Assembly: GCF_011039205.1 (NCBI RefSeq)
Contig: NZ_JAAKEL010000001.1
Coordinates: 1-64,000, forward strand
Direction: 5' to 3'
DNA: 64,000 nucleotides
Source of the DNA: Dysgonomonas sp. ZJ279
GTDB taxonomy: Bacteria; Bacteroidota; Bacteroidia; Bacteroidales; Dysgonomonadaceae
Part shown: positions 8,775 through 17,534 of the stretch, one piece after another
Layout of the letters: the number at the start of each line of letters is the position of its first letter
How positions within the stretch are numbered: position 1 is the stretch's first letter
Translations under genes and position numbers: made by a program
The notes under the pieces: generated by a model
What the model was told of the DNA's origin: nothing
The model's input: only the letters and a program-made list of their open reading frames with translations
Database searches by the model: none

Positions 8775-9282
8775 GATTACAAAAGAAATAGGACAATACA
8801 TTGCAGATAAGATAATCCAGTATAGTATATCTATTGCAGGTGGCTTATTAGCAGCCTTTGAGGCTTCAATAGTTTATGTAGGATTATGTTATATCGCTAT
8901 TGTTATTGATGTGATATCTGCATGGTGTTTATCTCGCAGGATTCACAAAAAGGATCCAAGCCTTTCGGATGGTAAATTCAAAAGCTCATATAAGTTTAGG
9001 ATCCTAATAACTCTCATTGTTGTACAGCTGGCTATTATGGCTGGACACTACGTGGATACACTGGTAATGAATGGTGGTAATATGGCTCAAAACTTTGTGA
9101 TTGTCTTTTTCTTATTCTACGAAGGTTGGAGTATTGGCGAGAACTGGAGTTCTGAGAATAGCAATCCTATGGCTAAAGTTTTTCAAAAGATAATGGTAAA
9201 CAAAGCTGAGAGACATTTTAATGTTGATCTCAGCGAATTAAAGAAAGAGGATAAAGACAATGGCGAAAATGACACCCAGTGA
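8767..9282 (+). CDS. Phage holin
   Basis: A 171-residue membrane protein with about three hydrophobic segments (roughly residues 18-37, 38-56 and 82-120) and a charged C-terminal tail. It lies immediately upstream of an endolysin gene, overlapping it by 23 bases. Holins oligomerise in the inner membrane and set the time of lysis. The segment AIVIDVISAWCLSRRI resembles phage holin families of Bacteroidetes. Confidence 0.65.
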   Translation: MYRITKEIGQYIADKIIQYSISIAGGLLAAFEASIVYVGLCYIAIVIDVISAWCLSRRIHKKDPSLSDGKFKSSYKFRILITLIVVQLAIMAGHYVDTLVMNGGNMAQNFVIVFFLFYEGWSIGENWSSENSNPMAKVFQKIMVNKAERHFNVDLSELKKEDKDNGENDTQ

Positions 9283-9772
9283 ATTTGTGAAAGCCTACTA
9301 TTCGTATGCTAAACAAACAGAAGAAAAGACAGGTATTGATGCACGCTTTACATTGGCACAAGCTGCACTTGAGACTGGATGGGGTAAATCTGCTCCAGGT
9401 AATATGTTTTTCGGTGTTAAAGCATCAAAAGACACACCAGCTGATCAAAAACAACTAATCACTACTCGTGAGGTTTTGAAGTCACCAAACGTGCGTTTTC
9501 CTGAAGTTATATCTGTAACACCACGCTCTGATGGTAGATATGACTATAGAGTAAAAGATTGGTTTCGTAAATACGATACACCTGAAGGAAGTTTCACTGA
9601 TCATACTCAGTTCTTCTTTAAGAACAAAAGGTATGCAAAGGCTCTTGAGTTCAAAATGGATCCATACAAATTTGCTGAAGAAATTGCAAAAGCTGGCTAT
9701 GCTACAGATCCTAATTATGCAACCAGCTTGAAAGCTGTAATACGAACCATTGAAAAACATATTGAGAAATGA
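9260..9772 (+). CDS. Endolysin, glucosaminidase (GH73-like)
   Basis: A 170-residue peptidoglycan hydrolase of the mannosyl-glycoprotein endo-beta-N-acetylglucosaminidase type. FTLAQAALETGWGKSAPGN (about 31-49) carries the catalytic Glu in ALETGWG, and NMFFGVKA follows as in FlgJ/GH73 enzymes. No signal peptide is present, as expected for a holin-dependent endolysin. It would cut the glycan backbone at lysis. It is flanked by the holin and spanin genes. Confidence 0.85.
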   Translation: MAKMTPSEFVKAYYSYAKQTEEKTGIDARFTLAQAALETGWGKSAPGNMFFGVKASKDTPADQKQLITTREVLKSPNVRFPEVISVTPRSDGRYDYRVKDWFRKYDTPEGSFTDHTQFFFKNKRYAKALEFKMDPYKFAEEIAKAGYATDPNYATSLKAVIRTIEKHIEK

Positions 9773-10158
9773 GAAAGCTAATTTATATGATACTATTCTG
9801 TACTGTACTGATGTTTAGCTGCAAGTCAACTGTATATGTACCAGTTGAGAGTATAAAGACAGAGTACCAGGATAGATGGCAAAAAGATTCGGTTTATCTA
9901 CATGATTCAATCATGATCAAGATGAAAGGTGATACTGTTTGGCTGGAGAAGTACAAAACCCTCTATAAAGAAAAGCTTGTAAAAGATTCGATCTATATCA
10001 CAGATAGCATTCAAGTACCTTATCCTGTAGTCGAATACAAAGAAGTTAATAAACTCACTAGCTTTCAAACAGTGTGCGTATGGTTTGGTAAGATCCTGAT
10101 GGGCTTACTTGGTATTGGTTTAATAATATTGTTTTTGAAATGGAAACGATTGTTTTAG
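9769..10158 (+). CDS. Probable unimolecular spanin (u-spanin)
   Basis: A 129-residue protein with an N-terminal lipoprotein signal (LMFSC, Cys18), a periplasmic stretch with repeated K/HDSI-type elements (about 44-85) and a C-terminal transmembrane helix (about 103-124) followed by KWKR. An outer-membrane lipid anchor plus an inner-membrane anchor in one chain is the defining layout of u-spanins (as in phage T1), which fuse the two membranes in the last lysis step. It overlaps the endolysin gene by 4 bases and the next gene by 19. Confidence 0.65.
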   Translation: MRKLIYMILFCTVLMFSCKSTVYVPVESIKTEYQDRWQKDSVYLHDSIMIKMKGDTVWLEKYKTLYKEKLVKDSIYITDSIQVPYPVVEYKEVNKLTSFQTVCVWFGKILMGLLGIGLIILFLKWKRLF

Positions 10159-10421
10159 AAGGGCAAAGCTTATTTGATGTAGCAATACAAGAATGTGGAT
10201 CCGTTGAGGGTGCATTTGCATTGGCTGTAGCTAATAATGTAAGTATATCAAATGAGCTACCTTCTAGCGAATCGCTTACAAAAACAGCTATTACTGCAAA
10301 AAGAGTAGTGGATTACTACAACCAAAAAGAATTAAAGCCTGCTACCTGGTCAACTGCTAAAGAGGCAAAACTTACAGGTATAGGATATATGACAATAGAA
10401 GAAAATTTCACAGTAAAATGA
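10140..10421 (+). CDS. LysM-like small tail protein (gpX-like)
   Basis: A 93-residue protein with a LysM-like start, VLEGQSLFDVAIQ (5-17), and a following segment resembling LysM-containing tail or baseplate proteins of Bacteroidetes phages. Short LysM proteins such as P2 gpX help stabilise the tail tip. It overlaps the spanin gene by 19 bases and the wedge gene by 4. Confidence 0.5.
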   Translation: METIVLEGQSLFDVAIQECGSVEGAFALAVANNVSISNELPSSESLTKTAITAKRVVDYYNQKELKPATWSTAKEAKLTGIGYMTIEENFTVK

Positions 10422-11281
10422 CTATCGAAGCAATATATAACAGAATGACAGAAGCATTTATTAGTGATCCTGTAGTGATTGCTAAGTATGAGCTGGTAGA
10501 AGGTAAAACATTCAACGAGCAATTTTCGGCTGTTTCTATTGAGCGAATTATGTTTTATGATATTGCATCCAGTATGTTTTTCAACTATCAGGCATTCGAC
10601 CAGCATGCTATTGATGTGAATAATATTCTTAGTCAGAAAAGAGCACACACACCCAATTGGTATGCTGGTATGGCTGTGAAGTTTCAGTATGGATATGATT
10701 TGGTAGAAGATACAGACACATACGATAATTCAGGATTAACAGAAGAGCAAATCAATGACTCTAGGATCGTAAAATTCGCAGCAGCTGTTCCAAGTATTAA
10801 CAAAAGTATCCTATATATCAAAGTTGCAACTGGTAGCAACGAAGCTAAAAAGCCTTTAAGTGAGAATGAACTTACAGCTTTCAAAGCATACATAGAGCAT
10901 ATTCAGGATGCTGGTGTACACATTGAGATAATCAATGCTCCAGCTGATGAAATGTATATTGAGATGGATGTGTATTTCAACCCTCTCATATTAGACAAAC
11001 AAGGTAAACGCCTGGATGGATCCAGTGATACTCCAGTACAGGAAGTGGTGAAAAAATATATACATAATCTGTTATTTAATGGATTATACACTAATGCAAA
11101 GCTTATAGATATGGTACAGACAGTTCATGGAGTTGAATTTCCTGAACTTAAAATAGCTGCTTCTCGCTATGGTCTATATGTCGATTTTAAAGAGATCGAT
11201 GCCAAAGAAAAAGCCCATGCTGGATATTATACCATCAAGGATGAAAATTTACGATTAAGATTTTTGCCTTATGATCAATAG
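10418..11281 (+). CDS. Baseplate J-like protein (gp47-like)
   Basis: A 287-residue protein at the position of Mu gp47/P2 gpJ, before the gp48/gpI-like and fibre genes. The middle and C-terminal regions (NKSILYIKVATGSNE, about 128-142; ADEMYIEMDVYFNP, about 175-188; and a helical VQEVVKKYIHNLLF) match the layout of J-like wedge proteins, though I see no single diagnostic motif. It overlaps the following gene by 11 bases. Confidence 0.6.
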   Translation: MTIEAIYNRMTEAFISDPVVIAKYELVEGKTFNEQFSAVSIERIMFYDIASSMFFNYQAFDQHAIDVNNILSQKRAHTPNWYAGMAVKFQYGYDLVEDTDTYDNSGLTEEQINDSRIVKFAAAVPSINKSILYIKVATGSNEAKKPLSENELTAFKAYIEHIQDAGVHIEIINAPADEMYIEMDVYFNPLILDKQGKRLDGSSDTPVQEVVKKYIHNLLFNGLYTNAKLIDMVQTVHGVEFPELKIAASRYGLYVDFKEIDAKEKAHAGYYTIKDENLRLRFLPYDQ

Positions 11282-11774
11282 TGATTATTACAATATAGTA
11301 TATACACGCATAGGAGTACTGTTACACCCTTCTTTCTTGAGAGATGAGTTAACGATTATACTTCTTAGAGCATTCTTATCTCCACTGGATGATTTGCATG
11401 CTCAATTTACCAGCCTAAAGAATGGCATTGATTATAAAAACTATTCTCAAGTGTGCTATATGCAAGCCATGATCAATAATTATTTTGATCCACTTGAAAG
11501 ACGAATTAAGATAAAAAACTCTCATGTGGATCGGGATTCCTATTTGTTGTGGAAAGAATCAGTAAAAAAGCCTATTCGATTCTATAAGGAAGGATCGGAA
11601 AATTATAAACCCTTTGGCTGGAATATGGAAGGACAATTAGGAACTCGCAATTCTGATTTTGATATAGTATTACCTAAAGGATTTAGGCTATCTGAAGAGG
11701 AGGAAAATAAAATGAGAAATTTAGCAAATCAAAGCAAGTTAGCTTCTAAAATATATAGGATAACAAATGAATAA
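11271..11774 (+). CDS. Baseplate/tail protein (gp48/gpI-like)
   Basis: A 167-residue protein between the J-like wedge and the fibre genes, where Mu gp48 or P2 gpI lies. The sequence is mainly helical with basic and aromatic residues; I recognise no motif. In related phages this protein attaches fibres to the baseplate. It overlaps both neighbours by 11 and 8 bases. Confidence 0.45.
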   Translation: MINSDYYNIVYTRIGVLLHPSFLRDELTIILLRAFLSPLDDLHAQFTSLKNGIDYKNYSQVCYMQAMINNYFDPLERRIKIKNSHVDRDSYLLWKESVKKPIRFYKEGSENYKPFGWNMEGQLGTRNSDFDIVLPKGFRLSEEEENKMRNLANQSKLASKIYRITNE

Positions 11775-12645
11775 GATTAATTTTTTAGCAAAAGATGATT
11801 TTCCTGGATCATCAGATACATTGAATCGCTTACAAGAAGCTACAAGTATGGTTTCAATGCTTGCCTTGCTTGGAGGTTCTAATTATATACTATCAGGTTG
11901 TGATAAGAAAGATGGGAAAATTGAACCTGGTGTTATTGTTCTTGGTGGTGAGATCTTGCCCTTCTTGGGAGGTGATCAGCTTGAGTTTGTTTTTATCCAG
12001 GAAACAAAAAAGACCCTTGAGGCTTTTGATGAGCTATACCCTGAAGCGTATATAGATAGAGTAGCTGTATTTGCTGCTGATGGAAAGTTTAAGTGGGGTG
12101 ATCTGAAACAAATACTGACTAATCAGCAAATCGAAACTAAGATTGATAGCTTGAGAGGAGAAGATCCTGGATTTGTAAAGAAATGGTCGGGACTTGTTGA
12201 GCGTTTGGACACTTCTCAATATTTGTTATGTGATGGCAGAACTGTGAATACTATTGACTATCCTGATTTGGCATGGTTCTATGGCAAAGAAAAAGAAGTT
12301 AGTTTCAAATTGCCTGATCTAAGAAAACGTTTTATTGTTGGTTATGATGGTGTTGAAGGTTCTGATTATGGAGCTATTGGTAACATCGGTGGAGAAGAAT
12401 TTCATCCTTTAACTGAAGATGAAAATGGAGAACACAAACATATTATGCCCTGGGGTGAAAATGTGAATGTAGATTGGAACCCACCTTGGGGGTATGCACA
12501 AGAATACTTGACAGGACGTCGAGGTAGTAATGGAAATGATAGTGATAATGCTTGGGCATGGTCATCTCCTTCAGGTAAAGGTAAGCCTCATGAAAATAGA
12601 CCACCATTCTATACTCTCGCCTATGTTATACGTGTAAAATATTGA
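11767..12645 (+). CDS. Tail fibre protein with phage tail collar domain
   Basis: A 292-residue protein. The region LPDLRKRFIVGYDG (about 181-194) followed by GEHKHIMPWG (about 222-231) is the pattern of the phage tail collar domain, in which a distal DLR(G)RF motif and clustered His residues bind metal in short fibres. The N-terminal part would attach to the baseplate. It is followed by the larger fibre gene 5 bases downstream and could be the short fibre or an adhesin tip. Confidence 0.7.
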   Translation: MNKINFLAKDDFPGSSDTLNRLQEATSMVSMLALLGGSNYILSGCDKKDGKIEPGVIVLGGEILPFLGGDQLEFVFIQETKKTLEAFDELYPEAYIDRVAVFAADGKFKWGDLKQILTNQQIETKIDSLRGEDPGFVKKWSGLVERLDTSQYLLCDGRTVNTIDYPDLAWFYGKEKEVSFKLPDLRKRFIVGYDGVEGSDYGAIGNIGGEEFHPLTEDENGEHKHIMPWGENVNVDWNPPWGYAQEYLTGRRGSNGNDSDNAWAWSSPSGKGKPHENRPPFYTLAYVIRVKY

Positions 12646-12649
12646 CAAA

Positions 12650-15178
12650 ATGGAAAATTTAGATAAAATAGTAGGATATTTCGAGCCAGGTAAAACCCCA
12701 ACTTATGAGGAGTTCAAAAAGTCATGGACTTCTTTTTGGCACAAATCTGAAAAACAACCGATAACACAAGTTTTAGGGCTGAATGATAGTTTAAATTCGT
12801 TAGACAACAAAAAAGCCAATAAAGAAGATTTAGCGAATGTTGTCGGCGGTCTTAACCCGATGGGTAGCGTTGAGAAATACACCGACTTAGCGGCAAAGCC
12901 AAAACGTAACAACGATTCTTATTTTGTAAAAGACCGACCCGACGAAAACGGCGACCCTTATATATTCCGTTATGATGCCGAGCTCGGCGAGTGGATAAAT
13001 ACTGAGCAAGTCGTTTATAAAGACGTGGCAAAGAAAATAGATATATCCGCCTCAATCATTGACATGTCGGGCTATACTGTGACTATCAAAGGTTTTTTAA
13101 ACAATACGGGCGGCATAGGCAATTATGGTAATCTTATGTATTCGGCTAAATTGCCTTATAACAATGGGGTTATAAGAGTGTCGGGGCGGTCAAATATAAG
13201 TTGCCCGTATATCTTATTTTATGACGTTAAAGGCATTTTGCTTGGTGTGCTGAATAGTACGGCGACCAGTTTGGAAAAAGTTGAACGAATAATTGAAAAA
13301 GAAAAAATACCCGAAAATACAGTAACTTATGTTATTAACGGGTATGAGGGTGAGTCTTACGCCATTTCGACCACAACGAGCGATTTATCAGACAGACAAT
13401 ATTTAGATATTGCCGAAAATGTTTTAAATAATCTCAATATAATGCATCCAACTAGCCACCATGGTGAGGGCGTGGACGGTGGCGTAATTAGTGATGGTAA
13501 TAAGAAAGTAACTATACCGATAGGGGCGAAAGGTAATGCTTCTTATCTGCAAGCTCATTTTTATGATAATGAATTAATTAAAATTATTAAGGATGCTTAC
13601 ATGTACGATATTAAATCGGTATATGGCGTAATTAAAATCAAGGTGAGTGATAATAAAATAGGTGATTATATATCAGGACATTTTCAAGTAGATAGTGTTC
13701 ACACAAGTGTTGCTCGCCTTGTAGCCCGCTTAAAAGTTGGTAATTATATTTACTTTATAGTAAATAACTGGGGTGATTTGTCAACCTTGAAAACTCACAT
13801 TAGATTGGGGGTTCAATTCTTTCCGAGCGGCAATACTTTTGAGCAAGATTTTGTATTTGAGTATGTAGGTATGACAGTTTTCATTCGCAATAATGAAATA
13901 TATGCAAGATTGTTAGACGAAAAGGTCGCAGAGAAAAAGAATATAACCGAGAAAGTTTACGGTACGTCAAAGTATGCACAAAATGTGTTTCAAACATTTG
14001 TCGGCGGTTTGGCTTGTCTTAACACACCAACGGAAATGGCGGGTTATCTTAGAAATATATATGTAAGGTCAAATGGTGCGGGTTCGATGCGTTTCGGTAT
14101 TGGTATAATAGACCAGCGTAGCTGGGCAATAATCAGAGATACATTTTCGGTTGATGTAGTTGCAGGCAATAATACGGTTGATGTATTCAGCCGAAAAATA
14201 ACAATCAAAAAAGACGAGTTACTCTTTATTTATCTTGACAATGCTACTACAAGCCCTTGCTTTGGTGTAAATGCAGAAACCGACCCCGATTTATTGCTTT
14301 ATAACGATAAGACCGCAAGCGGTGTATTATCAAGACTGGCGACAACTTACGGCGGGTATATTACCCTTACATGGGAAGTAATAACCATAAATAGTGAATA
14401 TTTCGCTACAAAAAACGAAATAGAGATTGTAAACGGCGAAATAAAGGATATTAACGAGACAATTATACAGACAAAGGCACAAATCGGCACTGCACCCGAT
14501 TATTTTGGAAATAAATATGAGTTGCGGGTTGTCAATAATGTTGTAGTGCCTATTCCGATGAGATATAAGAAATGCGTATGTGTCGGCAACTCTATTACTT
14601 ATCACGGCAAAGCGACCGATTTGTGGTGGGGCGAATGGGGCATGGCGGCATCAAAAAAAGAGTATGATTATGTTTCGATTGTAGAAAAAGGTTTGCAAGT
14701 CGTTGACAATACAGCCACAGCAACCCGACTAAATGCAGCGGCATGGGAGCGTAATTTCAATATAGATAAAAATTCATTGTTTGGAGGTGTGGCGGCTGAT
14801 ACCGATTTAATCGTTTTTCGCTTTGCCGAAAATGTTGTTGATACAGCAAATTTTGAAAATGCTTTTGATGACTTGGTGTCTTACTTCTTTGCCAAATGCC
14901 CGAGAGCAAAGTATTTGATTACAGGTGTTTTTTGGAGAAATACAACTAAAGATACCGCTTTGATGAATGTTGCAACAAAGTACGGCATTACATTTATTCA
15001 ACTTTCGGACTTAGATACGCTGGAGAATAAATGGAAGCTGGGCGACTTGGTTTGGGGCGATGATGGTGAGCAACATGCAATAATAAATATCGGCGTGGCT
15101 AATCATCCGAACGATAATGGAATGAAACATATAGGTAACAGAATATTAACGGCGGCGGGATATGAAACGATAGAGTAA
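12650..15178 (+). CDS. Large tail fibre with C-terminal SGNH hydrolase domain
   Basis: An 842-residue fibre. The N-terminus (1-80) resembles the baseplate-attachment region of other fibres; the middle (about 100-630) is beta-rich with no recognised enzyme. Residues about 640-842 are an SGNH/GDSL esterase domain: GNSITYH (nucleophile block), WWGEWGMAASKK, AAWERNF, FAENVV and ANHPNDNGM (catalytic His block). The domain is collinear with the C-terminal half of the lipoprotein at 16252-17475. From about 12830 onward the codon choice (GGCGG, CGAC-rich) differs from the neighbouring phage genes, suggesting an imported receptor-binding module. It probably binds and deacylates a surface glycan. Confidence 0.75.
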   Translation: MENLDKIVGYFEPGKTPTYEEFKKSWTSFWHKSEKQPITQVLGLNDSLNSLDNKKANKEDLANVVGGLNPMGSVEKYTDLAAKPKRNNDSYFVKDRPDENGDPYIFRYDAELGEWINTEQVVYKDVAKKIDISASIIDMSGYTVTIKGFLNNTGGIGNYGNLMYSAKLPYNNGVIRVSGRSNISCPYILFYDVKGILLGVLNSTATSLEKVERIIEKEKIPENTVTYVINGYEGESYAISTTTSDLSDRQYLDIAENVLNNLNIMHPTSHHGEGVDGGVISDGNKKVTIPIGAKGNASYLQAHFYDNELIKIIKDAYMYDIKSVYGVIKIKVSDNKIGDYISGHFQVDSVHTSVARLVARLKVGNYIYFIVNNWGDLSTLKTHIRLGVQFFPSGNTFEQDFVFEYVGMTVFIRNNEIYARLLDEKVAEKKNITEKVYGTSKYAQNVFQTFVGGLACLNTPTEMAGYLRNIYVRSNGAGSMRFGIGIIDQRSWAIIRDTFSVDVVAGNNTVDVFSRKITIKKDELLFIYLDNATTSPCFGVNAETDPDLLLYNDKTASGVLSRLATTYGGYITLTWEVITINSEYFATKNEIEIVNGEIKDINETIIQTKAQIGTAPDYFGNKYELRVVNNVVVPIPMRYKKCVCVGNSITYHGKATDLWWGEWGMAASKKEYDYVSIVEKGLQVVDNTATATRLNAAAWERNFNIDKNSLFGGVAADTDLIVFRFAENVVDTANFENAFDDLVSYFFAKCPRAKYLITGVFWRNTTKDTALMNVATKYGITFIQLSDLDTLENKWKLGDLVWGDDGEQHAIINIGVANHPNDNGMKHIGNRILTAAGYETIE

Positions 15179-15202
15179 AAAATCTCCATCTCCACAAGGC
15201 TA

Positions 15203-15304
15203 GTTTCTCAGGCATAGCCAAATGACAAAGGTGCATACACACCACGACAGGGACTATAAATCCTTGCTCGGTGTGTATGCACCTTTTATTTATACCTGAG
15301 AAAC
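15203..15304. terminator. Nested inverted repeats after fibre gene; likely terminator
   Basis: An outer 10-bp pair, GTTTCTCAGG (15203-15212) and CCTGAGAAAC (15295-15304), encloses a perfect 17-bp stem (15227-15243 with 15270-15286) whose 26-base loop has a further small AGGGA/TCCTT pairing. A T-rich run follows the 17-bp stem (CCTTTTATTT). The inner part fits an intrinsic terminator, but the three-tier structure is unusually elaborate for one. Confidence 0.6.
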
Positions 15305-15324
15305 ACAAAAATAGTAATTATTAA

Positions 15325-15353
15325 TTTAAAGTGTGTTTAAAATGAATTTAAAG
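15325..15353 (+). promoter_or_regulatory. TTTAAA triad, 11-bp period, directly before ATG
   Basis: TTTAAAG (15325-15331), TTTAAAA (15336-15342) and TTTAAAG (15347-15353) repeat at exactly 11 bp and end at the base before ATG 15354. Earlier in-frame starts (GTG 15333, ATG 15342) lie inside the array, so ATG 15354 is the preferred start. Confidence 0.6.
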
Positions 15354-16208
15354 ATGAGAAAGAAAGTATTTAAAACAGCTCCTTTACCATTTCAGGGGCA
15401 AAAAAGAAGATTTGCAGGCGGTTATGCTTTAGCGTTATCAGAACTGAGTTCCAAACAAGAAATAAAAGTAATAGTTGACCTATTTGGTGGTTCAGGTCTG
15501 TTGGCACATATTGCAAAAAGTGTTGTACCTGAAGCAAAAGTTATTTACAATGATTATGACAATTACAGCCAGCGATTGCATAATATTGATAAAACAAATC
15601 GATTACTGGCTGATATTCGTTCCATACTGATTGATGAACCAAAAGATGTAAAGGTAGATGGCAAAGCAAAATCTAAGATATTGGATCGTGTGCAGTTGGA
15701 GGATAAACAAGGATATGTTGACTATATCACATTATCAGCATCACTTTTGTTTTCAGCAAAGTATGCTGTTGATTTTAATGGCTTCAGTAACGAGACATTC
15801 TACAATAGAATAAAAGCTTCAGATTACGATTTTAGCCCTAATGAGTACCTGGCTGGATTGGATGTGGTATGCTATCATTATCAGGAGTTGTATAATAAAT
15901 ATAAAGATGTGCCAGGTGTGTTATTTGTTGTGGATCCACCTTATCTTTCAACTGATACCAGTACCTATCATTCAGATAAATACTGGAAACTTAGAGACTA
16001 TCTAGATGTGCTGAATGTATTGATAGATACTAACTATATTTTCTTCACTTCTAATAAGAGCTCGTTAGTTGAGTTGTGTGAATGGTTGGATGATAATAAG
16101 AAATTCTGTAATCCTTTTGCCCGATCTGTTTTGAATACTCAAAATGTAACGCTCAATAAGGATGCTAAATACACAGATATGATGTTGTATAGGTTCTTGA
16201 AAGAATGA
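15354..16208 (+). CDS. DNA adenine-N6 methyltransferase (D12 class, Dam-like)
   Basis: A phage-borne orphan methylase. The N-terminal FQGQKRRFAGGYA corresponds to the substrate/SAM segment, DLFGGSGLLA is the SAM-binding motif I and VDPPYLSTD is the catalytic DPPY motif of D12-class adenine methylases. No restriction nuclease is adjacent, so it most likely protects phage DNA from host restriction or alters regulation. It is the last gene of the rightward late block. An upstream in-frame GTG at 15333 and ATG at 15342 are less likely starts. Confidence 0.85.
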   Translation: MRKKVFKTAPLPFQGQKRRFAGGYALALSELSSKQEIKVIVDLFGGSGLLAHIAKSVVPEAKVIYNDYDNYSQRLHNIDKTNRLLADIRSILIDEPKDVKVDGKAKSKILDRVQLEDKQGYVDYITLSASLLFSAKYAVDFNGFSNETFYNRIKASDYDFSPNEYLAGLDVVCYHYQELYNKYKDVPGVLFVVDPPYLSTDTSTYHSDKYWKLRDYLDVLNVLIDTNYIFFTSNKSSLVELCEWLDDNKKFCNPFARSVLNTQNVTLNKDAKYTDMMLYRFLKE

Positions 16209-16212
16209 GAAA

Positions 16213-16234
16213 AGCCTCCAACTGGAGGCTTTCT
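16213..16234. terminator. Bidirectional intrinsic terminator
   Basis: AAAGCCTCCA (16213-16222), a 2-base loop, then TGGAGGCTTT (about 16225-16234), with A-rich flanks on one side and T-rich on the other. It lies between the convergent methylase and lipoprotein genes. Confidence 0.8.
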
Positions 16235-16251
16235 TCATATAAGTTTATCCT

Positions 16252-17475
16252 TTATTGAATAGATTTTAAAATTGCATCAGCAATACCTGCCATACCTTTA
16301 TCTCCAGGATGATTAGCTACACCTGGTGCTGTTGCACCACCTTCTGATATTAAATGCCATTTTCCATCATCACCAAACACCTTAGTATCAAGTGTACTTT
16401 TATTGTCAGGAGTATCTAAGTGATCTAAAGTAACCCATATACAATTATGTTTTTCTGCAACTTCTTTTTGAATAGCATCTTTTCTCTTATTTGTCCAAAA
16501 GTTTCCTGTTATTATGTAATTGGCTTTTGGTGATTTACCTTTCAAATATTTGACCAATTCATCTAATTCATCTTTATAGCTAGCATATACAGTTTCGTTA
16601 CTAGGTACATTTTCGCCCAAACGAATAATAATTAGATCTTCATCACCTGCAAGATAGTTATCTAATGAATTTTTGTTAAACCCTTTGAAGTCTCTTTCCC
16701 ATGCTGCTACATTTATTGCATGAAATGAAATGTCATTATTATACCTAACTTCTAGTGATCTGTTTAATACATGAATATAGTCATTTTCTTTTTTGGTTGC
16801 AGCCATACCCCATTCACCCCACCAAAAGGATGTAATAGAGTGTTTAGTTATGGAATTACCTAAAGCAACCCATTTTTTCACAGAACCTATTATCACATTT
16901 ATGTTGCAACTAGCCGATAAAGTTCCATCTTTCGACTGTATTTTAATTGTTGTTTTTCCTGCTTTTTTAGCATTTATAGTGATTGAGTTGTTGTTAGACA
17001 CTATTATATCAGCCACATCAGTAGAAGAATTTAGCCATTCATATTCTTTCGTTTTCAAGAATTCGTCACTAAATATAGGAGATAACTCTAATGTCTCATT
17101 CGTATTTATTGTTTCTTCTGCATTACTGAACGAAATGGATCCTTTGCCAACATTAATTTTACATATAGCAAAGATAGTACCATCAACAGCCTCTATTCTT
17201 ACTATTGTATTTCCTTCCGCTATTGCTGTTATGTCTGCTGAGTTATCTTCATTAATGTCAACTTTAACAACATTCGGATCATTGGATAGCCACCTATACT
17301 CTTTGTCTTTAGTAGTAGTATCGAAAATAGGAGTTAATCTTGTTTTCTCTCCAATTAAAATTGAGACTTCATCTTTCTCAAATGTAATCGTTCCGCTACC
17401 AGAATGATCATCATCACTAGAGCATGCTGAAAACATAAATATTGATAGTAGTAATAGTAAATAAGTCTTTATCAT
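16252..17475 (-). CDS. Surface lipoprotein: two Big_2 domains plus SGNH hydrolase (phage moron)
   Basis: The start MIKTYLLLL at 17475 gives a lipoprotein signal with FSAC (Cys18) followed by SSDDD, an acidic surface-export signal as known for Bacteroidetes lipoproteins. Two bacterial Ig-like (Big_2) repeats follow (about 28-110 and 112-190), then an SGNH esterase (about 195-407) with GNSITKH, WWGEWGMAATKK, AAWERDF, LGENVP and ANHPGDKGM. This domain is collinear with the tail-fibre C-terminus. The gene is opposite to the fibre and has its own TAnnTTTG box, fitting expression in the lysogen. I infer modification of the phage receptor on the cell surface. Confidence 0.75.
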   Translation of the reverse strand: MIKTYLLLLLSIFMFSACSSDDDHSGSGTITFEKDEVSILIGEKTRLTPIFDTTTKDKEYRWLSNDPNVVKVDINEDNSADITAIAEGNTIVRIEAVDGTIFAICKINVGKGSISFSNAEETINTNETLELSPIFSDEFLKTKEYEWLNSSTDVADIIVSNNNSITINAKKAGKTTIKIQSKDGTLSASCNINVIIGSVKKWVALGNSITKHSITSFWWGEWGMAATKKENDYIHVLNRSLEVRYNNDISFHAINVAAWERDFKGFNKNSLDNYLAGDEDLIIIRLGENVPSNETVYASYKDELDELVKYLKGKSPKANYIITGNFWTNKRKDAIQKEVAEKHNCIWVTLDHLDTPDNKSTLDTKVFGDDGKWHLISEGGATAPGVANHPGDKGMAGIADAILKSIQ

Positions 17476-17501
17476 AATTACGATTTGTTTTGATATTGAT
17501 A

Positions 17502-17509
17502 CAAATATA
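17502..17509 (-). promoter_or_regulatory. Candidate -7 box of the lipoprotein gene
   Basis: TATATTTG (reading the complement) matches the Bacteroidetes -7 consensus TAnnTTTG and lies 27 bases upstream of the preferred start at 17475. No convincing -33 box was found. Confidence 0.4.
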
Positions 17510-17534
17510 AATAACTTTTTAACAAGAACGGCTA

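Noticed and set aside
12650-17475. A diversity-generating retroelement, as in some Bacteroides Mu-like phages
   Set aside because: No reverse transcriptase ORF and no template/variable repeat pair were seen. The fibre/lipoprotein similarity is ordinary protein homology.
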